A stretch of DNA of 64,000 bases from Brochothrix thermosphacta DSM 20171 = FSL F6-1036. GTDB lineage: Bacteria > Bacillota > Bacilli > Lactobacillales > Listeriaceae. The position numbers and the translations under genes are program-made. Positions 10,313 through 19,344 of this stretch are shown here, piece by piece. Under the pieces are notes generated by a model, which was not told the origin of the DNA, did no database searches, and was given only the letters and a program-made list of their open reading frames with translations. Location: the NCBI RefSeq assembly GCF_036884295.1, contig NZ_CP145608.1, positions 124,001 to 188,000 of the forward strand, read 5' to 3'. Position 1 is the first letter of the stretch. Each line of letters opens with the position of its first letter.

Positions 10313-10367
10313 AGTTATAAAATAGATGTCCACAACTTATACAGTGTAAGTGCATAAGTTTTCTGTG

Positions 10368-10402
10368 AAAGAGTTATCCACATGTGGATAACTCTTTTTT
10401 TA
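10368..10402 (+). terminator. Terminator made of two head-to-head DnaA-box sequences
   Basis: A perfect palindrome runs from 10368 to 10397 and is followed by more T. Its centre consists of TTATCCACA (10374-10382) directly abutting TGTGGATAA (10383-10391), which are both exact DnaA-box consensus sequences. A weaker hairpin (AACTTAT / ATAAGTT) lies just before it at 10334-10360. Confidence 0.75.
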
Positions 10403-10480
10403 ACAGCTAAAACTATCTTTCGATTGTAAGATAACTTAAAATAAGAAGAGAGAAGCTAGAGATAGAAATGAGGGTGAGAA

Positions 10481-12604
10481 ATGGTGCCGAAAATTGAGAT
10501 GACAGTTAAATCTGCCAAAATAGCATTAGAAACAATTGAAACGGTTGATTTTCATGTGAATGATGATTTAAAAGTGTTATTTATTTTGGCTGATCACTTA
10601 GAGGTTTTAAAGCAAGGGAAGGTCATTTTATTAAAAGCGGGTGACATTTTTCTTGTTAATCCCGGTGAAATAATTGGGATGGTGGGAAGCTCTAAAAACC
10701 GTGTTTTAATGCTGAATATACAGTTGCTGGAGTTTGAAAAATTAGTCGGTCAGTTTAAGTTAACCCGTCCACTCTCGTTAAGTTATCATCATGATGCCTA
10801 TAAAAATTTAACGAAATTACTCTCCCGCTTGTATATTGAACAAATGCAAAAGAAAAAAGGCTATCAAGCAATAATTAATGGGTGTGTCTCTTTAGTTCTT
10901 GGGACATTGCTGCGAACATTAACAATTGAGCCGCTATCATTTAATCGAACGATAGATAATGATAATAAAATTAAAAACAGAGAAGTGATGGCCTATATTA
11001 ATGAACATCATACCGAAAAATTAACTTTACAAAAGCTGGCGGATCACTTTTATGTGAGTAAATTTTATCTGGCACATCGTTTTAAAGAAGATTTAGGAAT
11101 GTCAGTAGGTAAGTACCTTAAGGAGATTCGTTTGTTATACGCGATACGTCAGTTGGAAACGAGTCATTTATCGGTGGGAGAGATTGCGATTAATAATGGC
11201 TTTCCAAATGTGCGAAGTTTTAGTGATGTTTTTAAAGAACGAAATGGAATGACACCAACAGAATTCCGTAAAAAGAAACCGATTTTATTTACTGATACGC
11301 CAGGTATAGAAGAGTCAGATGTCTATCAATTACTGGAAAACTATATAACAATTGAGGAAATAAGTGAATTAAAGAAACATGATTTTGAGCTTTTTAATAA
11401 GAGCATCGATCTTTCTCGCGTTATTGGAAAAATGGCTATTAAAAATTTTGTTGTCAAACTAAATCCACTTAATTTAACAAATACAACTGCTTTGAAACTG
11501 ATGCAATTAGGTGTGCGTTATATTGCTGTGGAAAAAATCATTTTGAAAGTTAAACATAATGCTAAAAAAGAAATCTGTTTTAAAGATGTGACCGATATAA
11601 TTGATAATATTTTACAACAGGGGTTCTTACCCTATATTCAGTTACAGACAGTGGATTGGGAAGCGATAAAACCATCTGAAAAAGCTGTTTTTTTAAAAGT
11701 ATTAAAACAACTGTCTTATCATCTACAAAGTAACTATCCAGATATGACAGGTTGGGTCTTAGAGTTTAGATGTTTTTATGAAGAGGGAAACGATAGTTCA
11801 CTTTGTAGAGAGTTAGTCGAGGCAATTCCATATTTTGTAGAGATAATCCCTATCCATCTTCATTTTCCGAGGCATCCACATAACATTGCTGACGTTGAAA
11901 ATAACAGTGGTATTATGATAAAAAGTATTGATGATTTTTCTCAAGTCAGAGAGCTGCCGTTAGAACAGGCAATGGTTGCCTTGGAAGCACCTGCAATTAT
12001 TGATCGAATTGTAGAGATGGAAAATATTAAAGGTCAGACAGCAATACTTAAGCAAATGGCATCGTTTGATCAGGATGAGTATTTGATAAAAATGACCGAG
12101 CTGACAATGGCCAATTCTACAGTATGGTATATGCTTAACCAGCTCAAAAGTGACGGTGCTTATTATATACCACTTTCGTTAGATGCTACGCCGCTTTTTA
12201 ATTATTTTCCAACAGAATTAGCAGCGAAAATGGCTCTCATGGACGCGTATGGTTTTTTCAAAGTGAACATTCATGCGTATCAATTCATCAGTGAACTATA
12301 TCGAGAGATTGTATACCAAGATGAACATTGTATTGTTACGAAGAGGCGAGAAAATTATCGGATTTTAATGGTTCGTCCCGAAAAAAGTAGTCGTCGTTTA
12401 TCACCCAAAATTAAACAACAACAAGACGAATTAATAGTGCTGGATAAAACAGCAACTCCTTCGTTAATGGATGTTATGGCTTATAATAACGTACATCAAC
12501 CAGCAATCGAAATAGAAAAAATAATAGAAGAGAATTACCATTTAGAAGTATCCTTACCGTTATTGGGCATTTATTATATTCAATTAGATAAAATGCTGGA
12601 TTAA
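10481..12604 (+). CDS. AraC-family transcriptional regulator with C-terminal GH39-like domain
   Basis: A 707-residue regulator. Residues 1 to about 150 resemble an AraC-type cupin sensing domain (FLVNPGEIIGMVG). Residues 169-268 form the two-HTH AraC DNA-binding domain (LTLQKLADHFYVSKFYLAHRFKEDLG ends the first HTH; MTPTEFRKK closes the second). From about 285 to the end the sequence looks like a long alpha/beta barrel related to glycoside hydrolase family 39 beta-xylosidases, an arrangement known in a subclass of AraC regulators where it probably serves as a sugar sensor. No catalytic motif could be confirmed. GAGGGTGAG precedes the ATG. It lies immediately upstream of two GH3 genes in the same direction and is probably their activator. 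Confidence 0.85.
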   Translation: MVPKIEMTVKSAKIALETIETVDFHVNDDLKVLFILADHLEVLKQGKVILLKAGDIFLVNPGEIIGMVGSSKNRVLMLNIQLLEFEKLVGQFKLTRPLSLSYHHDAYKNLTKLLSRLYIEQMQKKKGYQAIINGCVSLVLGTLLRTLTIEPLSFNRTIDNDNKIKNREVMAYINEHHTEKLTLQKLADHFYVSKFYLAHRFKEDLGMSVGKYLKEIRLLYAIRQLETSHLSVGEIAINNGFPNVRSFSDVFKERNGMTPTEFRKKKPILFTDTPGIEESDVYQLLENYITIEEISELKKHDFELFNKSIDLSRVIGKMAIKNFVVKLNPLNLTNTTALKLMQLGVRYIAVEKIILKVKHNAKKEICFKDVTDIIDNILQQGFLPYIQLQTVDWEAIKPSEKAVFLKVLKQLSYHLQSNYPDMTGWVLEFRCFYEEGNDSSLCRELVEAIPYFVEIIPIHLHFPRHPHNIADVENNSGIMIKSIDDFSQVRELPLEQAMVALEAPAIIDRIVEMENIKGQTAILKQMASFDQDEYLIKMTELTMANSTVWYMLNQLKSDGAYYIPLSLDATPLFNYFPTELAAKMALMDAYGFFKVNIHAYQFISELYREIVYQDEHCIVTKRRENYRILMVRPEKSSRRLSPKIKQQQDELIVLDKTATPSLMDVMAYNNVHQPAIEIEKIIEENYHLEVSLPLLGIYYIQLDKMLD

Positions 12605-12610
12605 ACTGTT

Positions 12611-12672
12611 AAATATTGCTGTCTATCGTTACATGGTGTAATGATAGGCAGCAATATTTTGTTGTTTTTCAA
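12611..12672 (+). terminator. Long terminator hairpin after the AraC gene
   Basis: AAATATTGCTG ... CAGCAATATTT forms a stem of about 20 pairs that also includes TTACA and TGTAA around a tiny loop. The T tract is short and interrupted (TTTTGTTGTTTTT). It separates the regulator transcript from the GH3 operon. Confidence 0.75.
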
Positions 12673-12692
12673 CAATAAAACAACCTCAAAAC

Positions 12693-12712
12693 TGTAAGCG
12701 TTATCATATAAT
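12693..12712 (+). promoter_or_regulatory. cre site overlapping the GH3 operon promoter
   Basis: TGTAAGCGTTATCA (12693-12706) fits the catabolite-response consensus TGWNANCGNTNWCA at every position. It abuts a perfect -10 TATAAT (12707-12712). The corresponding -35 region (around 12684-12689) is poor, which fits a promoter that needs an activator, presumably the AraC protein upstream. CcpA bound here would block RNA polymerase when preferred sugars are present. Confidence 0.75.
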
Positions 12713-12745
12713 GATGATGTAAAACATAATTGGGGGGTTAGTCTG

Positions 12746-15486
12746 ATGAATGAGAAAAAAGAACGCAAACTAAAAATAGCAAAACAAGTAAAAACTGACA
12801 AAGAATTAGCAAAAAAACAACGGCTAATGTCAAAGAATTTAACAGTAACTGAACGTGATGAATTAAAAAAGAAAGCTAAAGCAGTTAAAAAGGTAACACA
12901 AGAGGAATTTAAAACTTTAAGTAAATCAGTGAAAAAACAACGAAAAAAAGATGCAAAGCTCTATCGTAAAATTAAAAACAGACCACGAAATCTCATGATT
13001 TGGTCGGTTGTTGCGCTTGCGGTTGTTGGTGTCGGTATTAAAGTAGGTCCAACTGCTGCACATATGTATAATGTGATGACAGGTAAAAACATAACAATTA
13101 ACACAGAGACGCCGGCAGGTGAAAAAGCTCGAGCTGCAGGTAATGAAGTGGCTCGTAAGATCGCTAATGAGGGTATTGTATTGATGAAAAACGAAGATAG
13201 AAGTCTACCATTAGACGATAAACCGTTAATGTATTTGGAACAGCTTCATTTGATTTCCGTTACGGTGGAGGCGGTTCTGGTGGCATTGATACATCAGAAG
13301 CCGTTAATTTATTTGATGGTTTGAAGAATGCGGGCATTGAGTATAATAAACAATTATATCAATTTTATACAGAACTCGATGAGGTTAAGGCACTCCAAAA
13401 GCAAAAAAATGAAAATGGTTTAACGCAAGTTCTGAAATCGATGGTTTCAGGAACCGATAAAGATGAACCGAATGTTTCTTATTTGAAAGATAATGTGCTA
13501 AAACAGGCTAAAGATTATTCAGATAATGCCGTGGTATTACTTACAAGTTCGGGTGTTGAAAGCAGTGATATGTCAGAGGAGCAGTTACGATTAACGGCGA
13601 ATAAAAAAGCGCTAATTAAAAAAGTGGCAGAAAACTTTGAAAATGTGACTATTGTCGTCAATGCAGGTAATGCGCTTGAATTAGGTTATCTAGAAGAATT
13701 CCCGCAGATTAAATCGATTGTTTGGGTGGGGATACCAGGGCCATTCGGTACGGAAGCTTTGGGTGATGTATTAGCGGGTAAAGTTAATCCATCGGGACGT
13801 TTAACAGATACGTATGCCTATAATAGTCAATCAGCGCCAGCAACTGAAAATTTTGGTGATTATAACTATACAAATTTAAAACAGTCATTTGTTAATTATC
13901 AAGAAGGGATATACATTGGGTATCGTTTTTACGAAACGTATTATAAAGGCGATGAACAAGGCTATCAAAAAGCAGTACAATTCCCTTACGGACATGGTTT
14001 AAGTTACACAACATTTGATTGGAAAGTAGCCAGTCAAAAAATGACTGACAAAAAAATAAGTGTTGAGGTAGAAGTGACAAATACAGGTAAGGTAGCAGGT
14101 AAAGACGTCGTACAACTTTATTATTCAGCACCGTATACAAAAGGTGGTTTAGAAAAAGCGGCAGTTGCTTTAGGTGCCTATGATAAAACAAAGGAGTTAC
14201 AACCTGGAGAAAAACAAACGTTGAAACTATCATTTGCAACGAATGATATGGCGTCATACGATTCTCAAACAGAGGAAGCCTATGTGCTAGATGAGGGTAA
14301 GTATCAGCTTAAGTTAGCAAAAAATGTGCATGATAAAGGAAAAAAATTAACGTATGAGGTTGCGAAGCGTCAAGTTATTAAAGAAGATTCCGCAACGGGT
14401 ACGACAATCAAAAATCAATTTGAGGCAAGCGAAGCAGGATTAACCTATTTATCACGTGATGATTGGAAAGGAACCTACCCGTCAGATAAAAAAATCAACG
14501 ATGAAGCGCCACAATTTGTTTTAGATGATTTAGCAAAAACGCCAACAGATTCTAAGTTGGATATGCCGGCGTTTGGCAAAGATAATGGTCTGAAGTTAAG
14601 TGATTTAAAAAATCTAGCACATGATGATCCAAAGTGGGAGCAGTTCTTAGATCAATTTACGAAGGATGAATTAATTAATTATGTTGTAAAAGGAGCGTAT
14701 CAAACAGAGGCGATTGACCGTTTAGGGATACCAGCTTCAATGTTATTGGATGGACCGGCTGGACTGAATTCGTTCTTCAAAAAGTTCAAAGCCGCCTCGT
14801 TCCCATCGGAAAATGTTTTGGCAGCAACATGGAGCAATGCGCTTGGTTATGAGATGGGTGAAGTAGTTGGAAAGGAAGCAAAAGTATATGGCGTTCATGG
14901 TTGGTATGCGCCTGCTGTTAATCTTCATCGAACAGCAATGGGTGGACGTAACTTTGAATACTTTTCAGAAGACCCGCTATTATCAGGAAAGATGGGGGCT
15001 GCTGTAATAAAAGGAGCGCAAGAGCAAGATATTATTGTATTTATGAAGCATTTTGCGATGAATGATCAAGAAAAAAATGCTCGCTCAGGTTTATATGTTT
15101 GGGGGAACGAACAATCGATTCGTGAATTGCATTTACGCCCCTTTGAAATAGCCGTGAAAGAAGGTAAGAATTTAGGAACAATGTCAAGTTTTAGTATGAT
15201 TAATGGTAAATGGGCAGGTGGCAATACAGAGTTGTTAAATGATGTATTACGTGATGAGTGGGGCTTTAAAGGGATGGTTTCGAGTGATGCTGTTTTTGGT
15301 TTCATGCATGCGGATGATGCCATTGTAGCGGGTAATGATTTAATGCTCGATACAATGAGTGCGCCTAAAAATATAAAACGGATTGAGCAAGCCTATAAAG
15401 CAGATCCATCTGGCACAGCATTAGGGCTTAGAACGAGTGTGCATAATATTTTATATGCGTTATTACAAACATATTTAATTAAATAA
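12746..15486 (+). pseudogene. Membrane-anchored GH3 glycosidase with permuted domains, broken by a -1 frameshift
   Basis: Two overlapping frames (12746-13324 and 13321-15486) make one gene when a single base is restored near 13228. The first frame reads LPLDDKPL, then leaves the family sequence, and the other frame continues NVFGTASFDFRYGGGGSGG, a typical GH3 motif. The restored product would have about 913 residues: a Lys-rich cytoplasmic start, one transmembrane helix (about residues 88-110), the GH3 C-terminal domain, a fibronectin-III-like domain, then the catalytic GH3 barrel last. The order is reversed compared with usual GH3 enzymes. The predicted nucleophile is the Asp at 15286-15288 in MVSSDAVFG. 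A sequencing error or a real mutation could explain the shift. There is no good slippery site. Confidence 0.8.
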
Positions 15487-15513
15487 AAGTTAGAGCAGAG
15501 GGGGTGAATCACG

Positions 15514-17868
15514 TTGAAATATGAAGCGTTGATTAACAAGATGACACTAGAAGAAAAAGCATCACTGATGTCAGGAGAAAATTTTTGGAATACAAAAGCG
15601 ATTAAACGCTTAAATATCCCAGGGATCATGATGACAGATGGACCGCACGGTTTAAGGAAACAAGGTGGGAAAGCCGATCACTTGGGACTTAATGCGAGTA
15701 TTCCAGCCACGTGTTATCCGACTGCAGCCACGTTGGCGAATAGTTGGGATAAGCAACTGGTTGAAGAAGTGGGGCAGTTTTTAGCGCGGGAATGTGTCTC
15801 TGAAAATGTGAGTGCCATACTAGGTCCCGGTTTAAATATAAAACGTAATCCGCTTTGCGGACGTAACTTTGAATATTTTTCAGAAGACCCATTTCTAACG
15901 GGAACTTTAGCGAGTGCACAAGTAACGGGGATTCAAAGTGAGGGTGTAGCAGCTTGCCCTAAACACTTTGCGGTTAACAGTCAAGAACACATGCGTATGA
16001 CGATCGATGAAATTGTGGATGAGCGCTCATTGCGTGAACTTTATCTAGAAGGCTTTCGTAGAGTGGTAGAAAAAGCGGCGCCGCAAATGATGATGTCATC
16101 GTATAATAAAATTAATGGTATCTATGCCAATGAACATCCTCATCTTATGAATGAAATTTTGTATGATGAATGGAACTATCAAGGTGTGGTTGTGACAGAC
16201 TGGGGCGGCAATAATGAGCGTGTAGCAGGTTTAAAGGCGGGTAATCAATTGGAGATGCCCGCTACTAACGGCATTACTGATAAGGAAATTGTTGAGGCTG
16301 TTACGGACGGTAATCTTGCGGAAACGATTCTTGATGAAGCTGTTGATCGCATGTTATCACTTGTTTTCACGACTCATGCAGTGGCAGAAAGAGAGTTAAC
16401 AATTGATTTGGAAGAACATCATCAGAAGGCTGTGGAAGCTGCAAAACGTTCAATGGTATTATTAAAAAATTCAGCTGAAATTTTACCGTTACACCCACAA
16501 GAAAAAGTGGCCATTGTGGGTGATTTTGCGAACAAACCACGTTACCAAGGTGCGGGAAGTTCTTTGATTAATCCCACGCAACTTCAAAGCCCGTTGGAAC
16601 TGTTGGAGAAAACGCAGTTGGATGTAGTGGGCTATGCACAAGGTTTCAAGCGGATGGGTGGCAAAAGCAAATCGTTAATCAAACAAGCGGTTGAACTTGC
16701 TGTAAATGCAGATAAAGTGTTAGTGTTTATGGGGTTGGATGAGAGTAGTGAAGCGGAGGGGATAGATCGAGATACGCTTGAATTACCTGACAATCAATTA
16801 CAACTTATCAACGAATTACTAAAAGTAAATCAAGAAATCGTAGTTGTCTTAGCAGGTGGTGGCGTTCTTGAGTTGCCTTTTGCTGATGAGTCAGGTGTGA
16901 AAGGTCTAGTGCATACGTATCTTGCAGGTCAAGGAAGCGCAGAAGCTTTGATCGCAGTGTTATTAGGTGAATACAATCCTAGTGGAAAGCTCAGTGAAAG
17001 TTACCCCTTTACCTATGGGGATGTTCCATCAGCACCCTATTATCCAGGGCGAGAAGCGACGTCTGAACATCGTGAAGGTTTGTTTATTGGTTATCGTTAT
17101 TTTGATACGATGAACGTGCCGGTGCGTTATTCGTTTGGTTATGGTCTATCCTATACGCAGTTTGCCTATTCGAACATTGTTCGCACAGATCTAAGTGTGT
17201 CGTTTAATATAACGAATACGGGGAAAGTTGCGGGTGAAGAAATCGCCCAACTTTATGTTGAAAAGGCCGATACAAAAATCATTCGAGCAAAACGCGAATT
17301 AAAAGGGTATGCAAAGGTGAGGCTAGAACCCGGTGAGACTAAAACGATTACAATAAATTTGGACGAGCAAGCTTTTGCTTATTATAGTGTGATGCATGAA
17401 GATTGGGCAATTGAAGCGGGGGTATACCGTATTCAAATAGGAAGTTCACTACAAGATATTCGTTTAGAAACAACAATTGAATGTGCTGCTAAAAATGAGA
17501 GTGATGAATTTAATCTAGATAGGTATCCTGAATATGCATCTGGAAATATTCAGGCGATATCCGATGAGGAGTTTCACAAACTATTAGGTTATTATCCGCC
17601 AGCTGCGTTATGGTCACCTGCTGATCCATTGGGAATGAATGATACTATTGCACAAGCTAAAAATAAAAATTGGCTTGGTAAATTAACCTATGGCACAGTG
17701 ATGTTAGTGAAAAACTGTCTAACTATCGTTAAACAGCCTCTGTGGGCGAATAATATTTACTTTGTATTGAACATGCCATTTCGACAGATTGAACGTTTCA
17801 CTGGAGGCAAAGTTAGTCGTAAAAAAGTAGAACGTTACTTACGTTGGATAAACGGCAATACAAAGTAG
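15514..17868 (+). CDS. GH3 beta-glycosidase, canonical domain order
   Basis: A 784-residue cytoplasmic enzyme without signal peptide. GH3 N-terminal barrel at about residues 30-290, with the KHFAVNSQE loop and predicted nucleophile Asp229 in VVVTDWGGNN. GH3 C-terminal alpha/beta sandwich at about 310-520, fibronectin-III-like domain at about 560-650 (NTGKVAGEEIAQLYV), then an unassigned tail of about 120 residues. Such enzymes release terminal beta-linked sugars, often glucose or xylose; the substrate is not clear. It starts with TTG behind GAGGGGGTG, 27 bases after the broken GH3 gene, so both share one transcript controlled by the cre/AraC promoter. Confidence 0.9.
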   Translation: MKYEALINKMTLEEKASLMSGENFWNTKAIKRLNIPGIMMTDGPHGLRKQGGKADHLGLNASIPATCYPTAATLANSWDKQLVEEVGQFLARECVSENVSAILGPGLNIKRNPLCGRNFEYFSEDPFLTGTLASAQVTGIQSEGVAACPKHFAVNSQEHMRMTIDEIVDERSLRELYLEGFRRVVEKAAPQMMMSSYNKINGIYANEHPHLMNEILYDEWNYQGVVVTDWGGNNERVAGLKAGNQLEMPATNGITDKEIVEAVTDGNLAETILDEAVDRMLSLVFTTHAVAERELTIDLEEHHQKAVEAAKRSMVLLKNSAEILPLHPQEKVAIVGDFANKPRYQGAGSSLINPTQLQSPLELLEKTQLDVVGYAQGFKRMGGKSKSLIKQAVELAVNADKVLVFMGLDESSEAEGIDRDTLELPDNQLQLINELLKVNQEIVVVLAGGGVLELPFADESGVKGLVHTYLAGQGSAEALIAVLLGEYNPSGKLSESYPFTYGDVPSAPYYPGREATSEHREGLFIGYRYFDTMNVPVRYSFGYGLSYTQFAYSNIVRTDLSVSFNITNTGKVAGEEIAQLYVEKADTKIIRAKRELKGYAKVRLEPGETKTITINLDEQAFAYYSVMHEDWAIEAGVYRIQIGSSLQDIRLETTIECAAKNESDEFNLDRYPEYASGNIQAISDEEFHKLLGYYPPAALWSPADPLGMNDTIAQAKNKNWLGKLTYGTVMLVKNCLTIVKQPLWANNIYFVLNMPFRQIERFTGGKVSRKKVERYLRWINGNTK

Positions 17869-17907
17869 TTTAAAAAGATAACTACTAATACTATCTTCTT
17901 AGTCTGA

Positions 17908-17940
17908 GCACCTTCCAAATAATTTGGAAGGTGCTTTTTT
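17908..17940 (+). terminator. Terminator after the GH3 operon
   Basis: GCACCTTCCAAAT and its perfect complement enclose a 3-base loop and are followed by seven T. Confidence 0.9.
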
Positions 17941-18063
17941 ATTTTTCAGCAAATTTTTTTCTAGTACTTCAACTAAAACAATGGTTTGGTACTTAATTGC
18001 TTGAGAAATCTTCGTCCCATACTGTTCTCGTAAACGGATAAATCCGTAACGATGTCAGTAATT

Positions 18064-18180
18064 TCATAAACGCAAAAAAATCACTACAAGACCTGAAATT
18101 TCTAGTCTAATGAGTGATTTTTTAGCATTCCAATTTGGATAAAGTAGAATGAGCTTGTTATTCTTTTACTTTTTCTCCAG
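18064..18180. repeat. Nested-hairpin repeat, copy 1 (shortened)
   Basis: Shares with copy 2 the 5' end (TTCATAAACGCAAAAAA), the AGACCTGAAATTT arm, the TCTAGTCTAATGAGTGATTT arm and an almost identical 60-base 3' part ending TTTTACTTTTTCTCCAG. It lacks the inner stem of copies 2 and 3, exactly as expected from a deletion between the two GAAATTT words. The AAAAAATCAC ... GTGATTTTTT arms can form a bidirectional terminator. Confidence 0.75.
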
Positions 18181-18206
18181 AATTCCAAGCTTACTTTATC
18201 AAAATT

Positions 18207-18364
18207 TCATAAACGCAAAAAACTCACCAGACCTGAAATTTAAGTGCTTTAGTAGGCGTGAATCAGCCTACCCCAACTGAAATTTCTAGTCTAATGAGTG
18301 ATTTTTTAGCATTCCAATTGAGATAAAGTAGAATGAGCTTGTTATTCTTTTACTTTTTCTCCAG
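18207..18364. repeat. Nested-hairpin repeat, copy 2 (full length)
   Basis: About 158 bases. Three nested stems: AAAACTCAC with GTGATTTTT, AGACCTGAAATTTAAGT with ACTGAAATTTCTAGTCT, and GTAGGC with GCCTAC at the tip. A second hairpin follows, AAAGTAGAAT pairing with ATTC-TTTTACTTT. No open frame fits the element. Confidence 0.8.
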
Positions 18365-18389
18365 TTGGAACACCTATCCTCCAGATAAA

Positions 18390-18500
18390 TTTCAAAACAA
18401 AAAAACATTAGACCTGAAATTTAAGTTTTAAATAGACATGGACCAGTCTATACTAACTAAAATTTCTAGTCTAACGAATGTTTTTTTATTTTTCCAATTT
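18390..18500. repeat. Nested-hairpin repeat, copy 3 (diverged)
   Basis: Keeps the same architecture with compensating base changes: AAAAAACATT with AACGAATGTTTTTTT at the base, AGACCTGAAATTTAAGTT with AACTAAAATTTCTAGTCT in the middle, and TAGAC ... GTCTA at the tip, so the fold is conserved although the tip sequence differs from copy 2. Its right end lies next to the stop codon of the metallo-beta-lactamase-fold gene on the minus strand. Confidence 0.7.
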
Positions 18501-18529
18501 ATTGAAGGATGAGCTAGGTGTTTTCACTT

Positions 18530-19147
18530 TTACTTCAAAAATGGATTTGTTGCTTTTTCATGTCCGATTGTTGTGCTGTCACCATGGCCTGGATAGGCTG
18601 GCAATATATCGGGTAAAGTAAGTATGTTATCGCGGATACTTTGTACGAGTTGTTCTTGACTGCCTAAGTAGAGATCAGTTCGTCCAATACTTCCTTTAAA
18701 CAGGGCGTCGCCGCATACGATAAAGTCTTCAAAAACAATGGTTACGCTGCCTGGTGAATGTCCGGGTGTTTCAACGACATGAAAAGAAATATCACCTAGT
18801 GTATAGGTTTTACCTGTTTCAAATAGTTCTTCGGCGGCTTTTGCTACAATCGGGTTACCGCTGCCTGCTGAAAGATTTAACTCAGGATTAACAAGCCATT
18901 CTTTTTCAATGGGGCTGACATAGACCGGAATTGTGTAAAGGTCGCGTATAGGTTGTAAAGAGGCGATATGATCAAAATGCGCATGTGTCAATAAAACTGC
19001 GACTGGTTTCGTTGCTGTTTTCTCTATTGTTGCAACGATTGTCTCATAATCTTCACCAGGATCGATAATTAAGCTATAACGATCATTATGTACGATATAA
19101 CAGTTTTCTTGAATGTTTCCGTTAACGATACGTTCAATTTTCAACAT
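18530..19147 (-). CDS. MBL-fold hydrolase, glyoxalase II-like (YqgX type)
   Basis: A 205-residue metallo-beta-lactamase-fold protein. The metal-binding THAHFDH motif lies at residues 54-60, and further ligands are the His in ETPGHSPGS, the Asp in VCGDALF and the His in PGHGDST. The family hydrolyses thioesters such as S-lactoylglutathione or bacillithiol analogues; the substrate here is unproven. The frame extends 11 codons upstream, but AGGAGG before the ATG at 19147 decides the start. It is divergent from murQ and shares its regulatory region. Confidence 0.88.
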   Translation of the reverse strand: MLKIERIVNGNIQENCYIVHNDRYSLIIDPGEDYETIVATIEKTATKPVAVLLTHAHFDHIASLQPIRDLYTIPVYVSPIEKEWLVNPELNLSAGSGNPIVAKAAEELFETGKTYTLGDISFHVVETPGHSPGSVTIVFEDFIVCGDALFKGSIGRTDLYLGSQEQLVQSIRDNILTLPDILPAYPGHGDSTTIGHEKATNPFLK

Positions 19148-19187
19148 AAAAAACCCTCCTTCTATTAGATGCAAAACCATTATAACA

Positions 19188-19201
19188 TGAAATAAATTTC
19201 A
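19188..19201. promoter_or_regulatory. Candidate MurR operator 1
   Basis: TGAAAT-AA-ATTTCA. The same two half-sites recur 84 bases away at 19272-19286. It lies just upstream of the -10-like TATAAT on the minus strand (about 19178-19184) of the MBL-fold gene, so a bound repressor could affect both divergent promoters. Confidence 0.5.
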
Positions 19202-19270
19202 AATAGAAATCATAATGTTCAAGGTTGTTCACAAATTAAGAAACTTTATTACAAATAATTAATAATTAAC

Positions 19271-19299
19271 TTGAAATATAATTTCATGTGCGATACACT
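19271..19299 (+). promoter_or_regulatory. murQPG-murR promoter with candidate MurR operator 2
   Basis: TTGAAA (19271-19276) and TACACT (19294-19299) are 17 bases apart. The palindrome TGAAAT-ATA-ATTTCA (19272-19286) covers the -35, which is where a repressor such as the RpiR-type MurR encoded at the end of the operon would act. Confidence 0.65.
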
Positions 19300-19304
19300 T
19301 GTTT

Positions 19305-19318
19305 TGTAAACGTGTACA
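19305..19318 (+). promoter_or_regulatory. cre-like site at the mur operon start
   Basis: TGTAAACGTGTACA matches the CcpA cre consensus TGWNANCGNTNWCA in all but one position. It lies at the expected transcription start of the murQ promoter, a typical repression position. Confidence 0.6.
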
Positions 19319-19344
19319 TATCTATATTAAAGGAGTGGGAATAA

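Noticed and set aside
10368-10402. Replication origin based on DnaA boxes
   Set aside because: Only two boxes are present, within a terminator, without an AT-rich unwinding region and without dnaA or dnaN nearby.
12746-13324. Programmed -1 ribosomal frameshift in the GH3 gene
   Set aside because: The junction sequence around 13223-13231 has no slippery heptamer, and I saw no obvious stimulatory hairpin. A simple deletion or sequencing error explains it better.
18064-18500. CRISPR array or type III toxin-antitoxin repeat
   Set aside because: Units are over 100 bases, irregular and palindromic, with no spacers of equal size, no cas genes and no toxin gene next to them.
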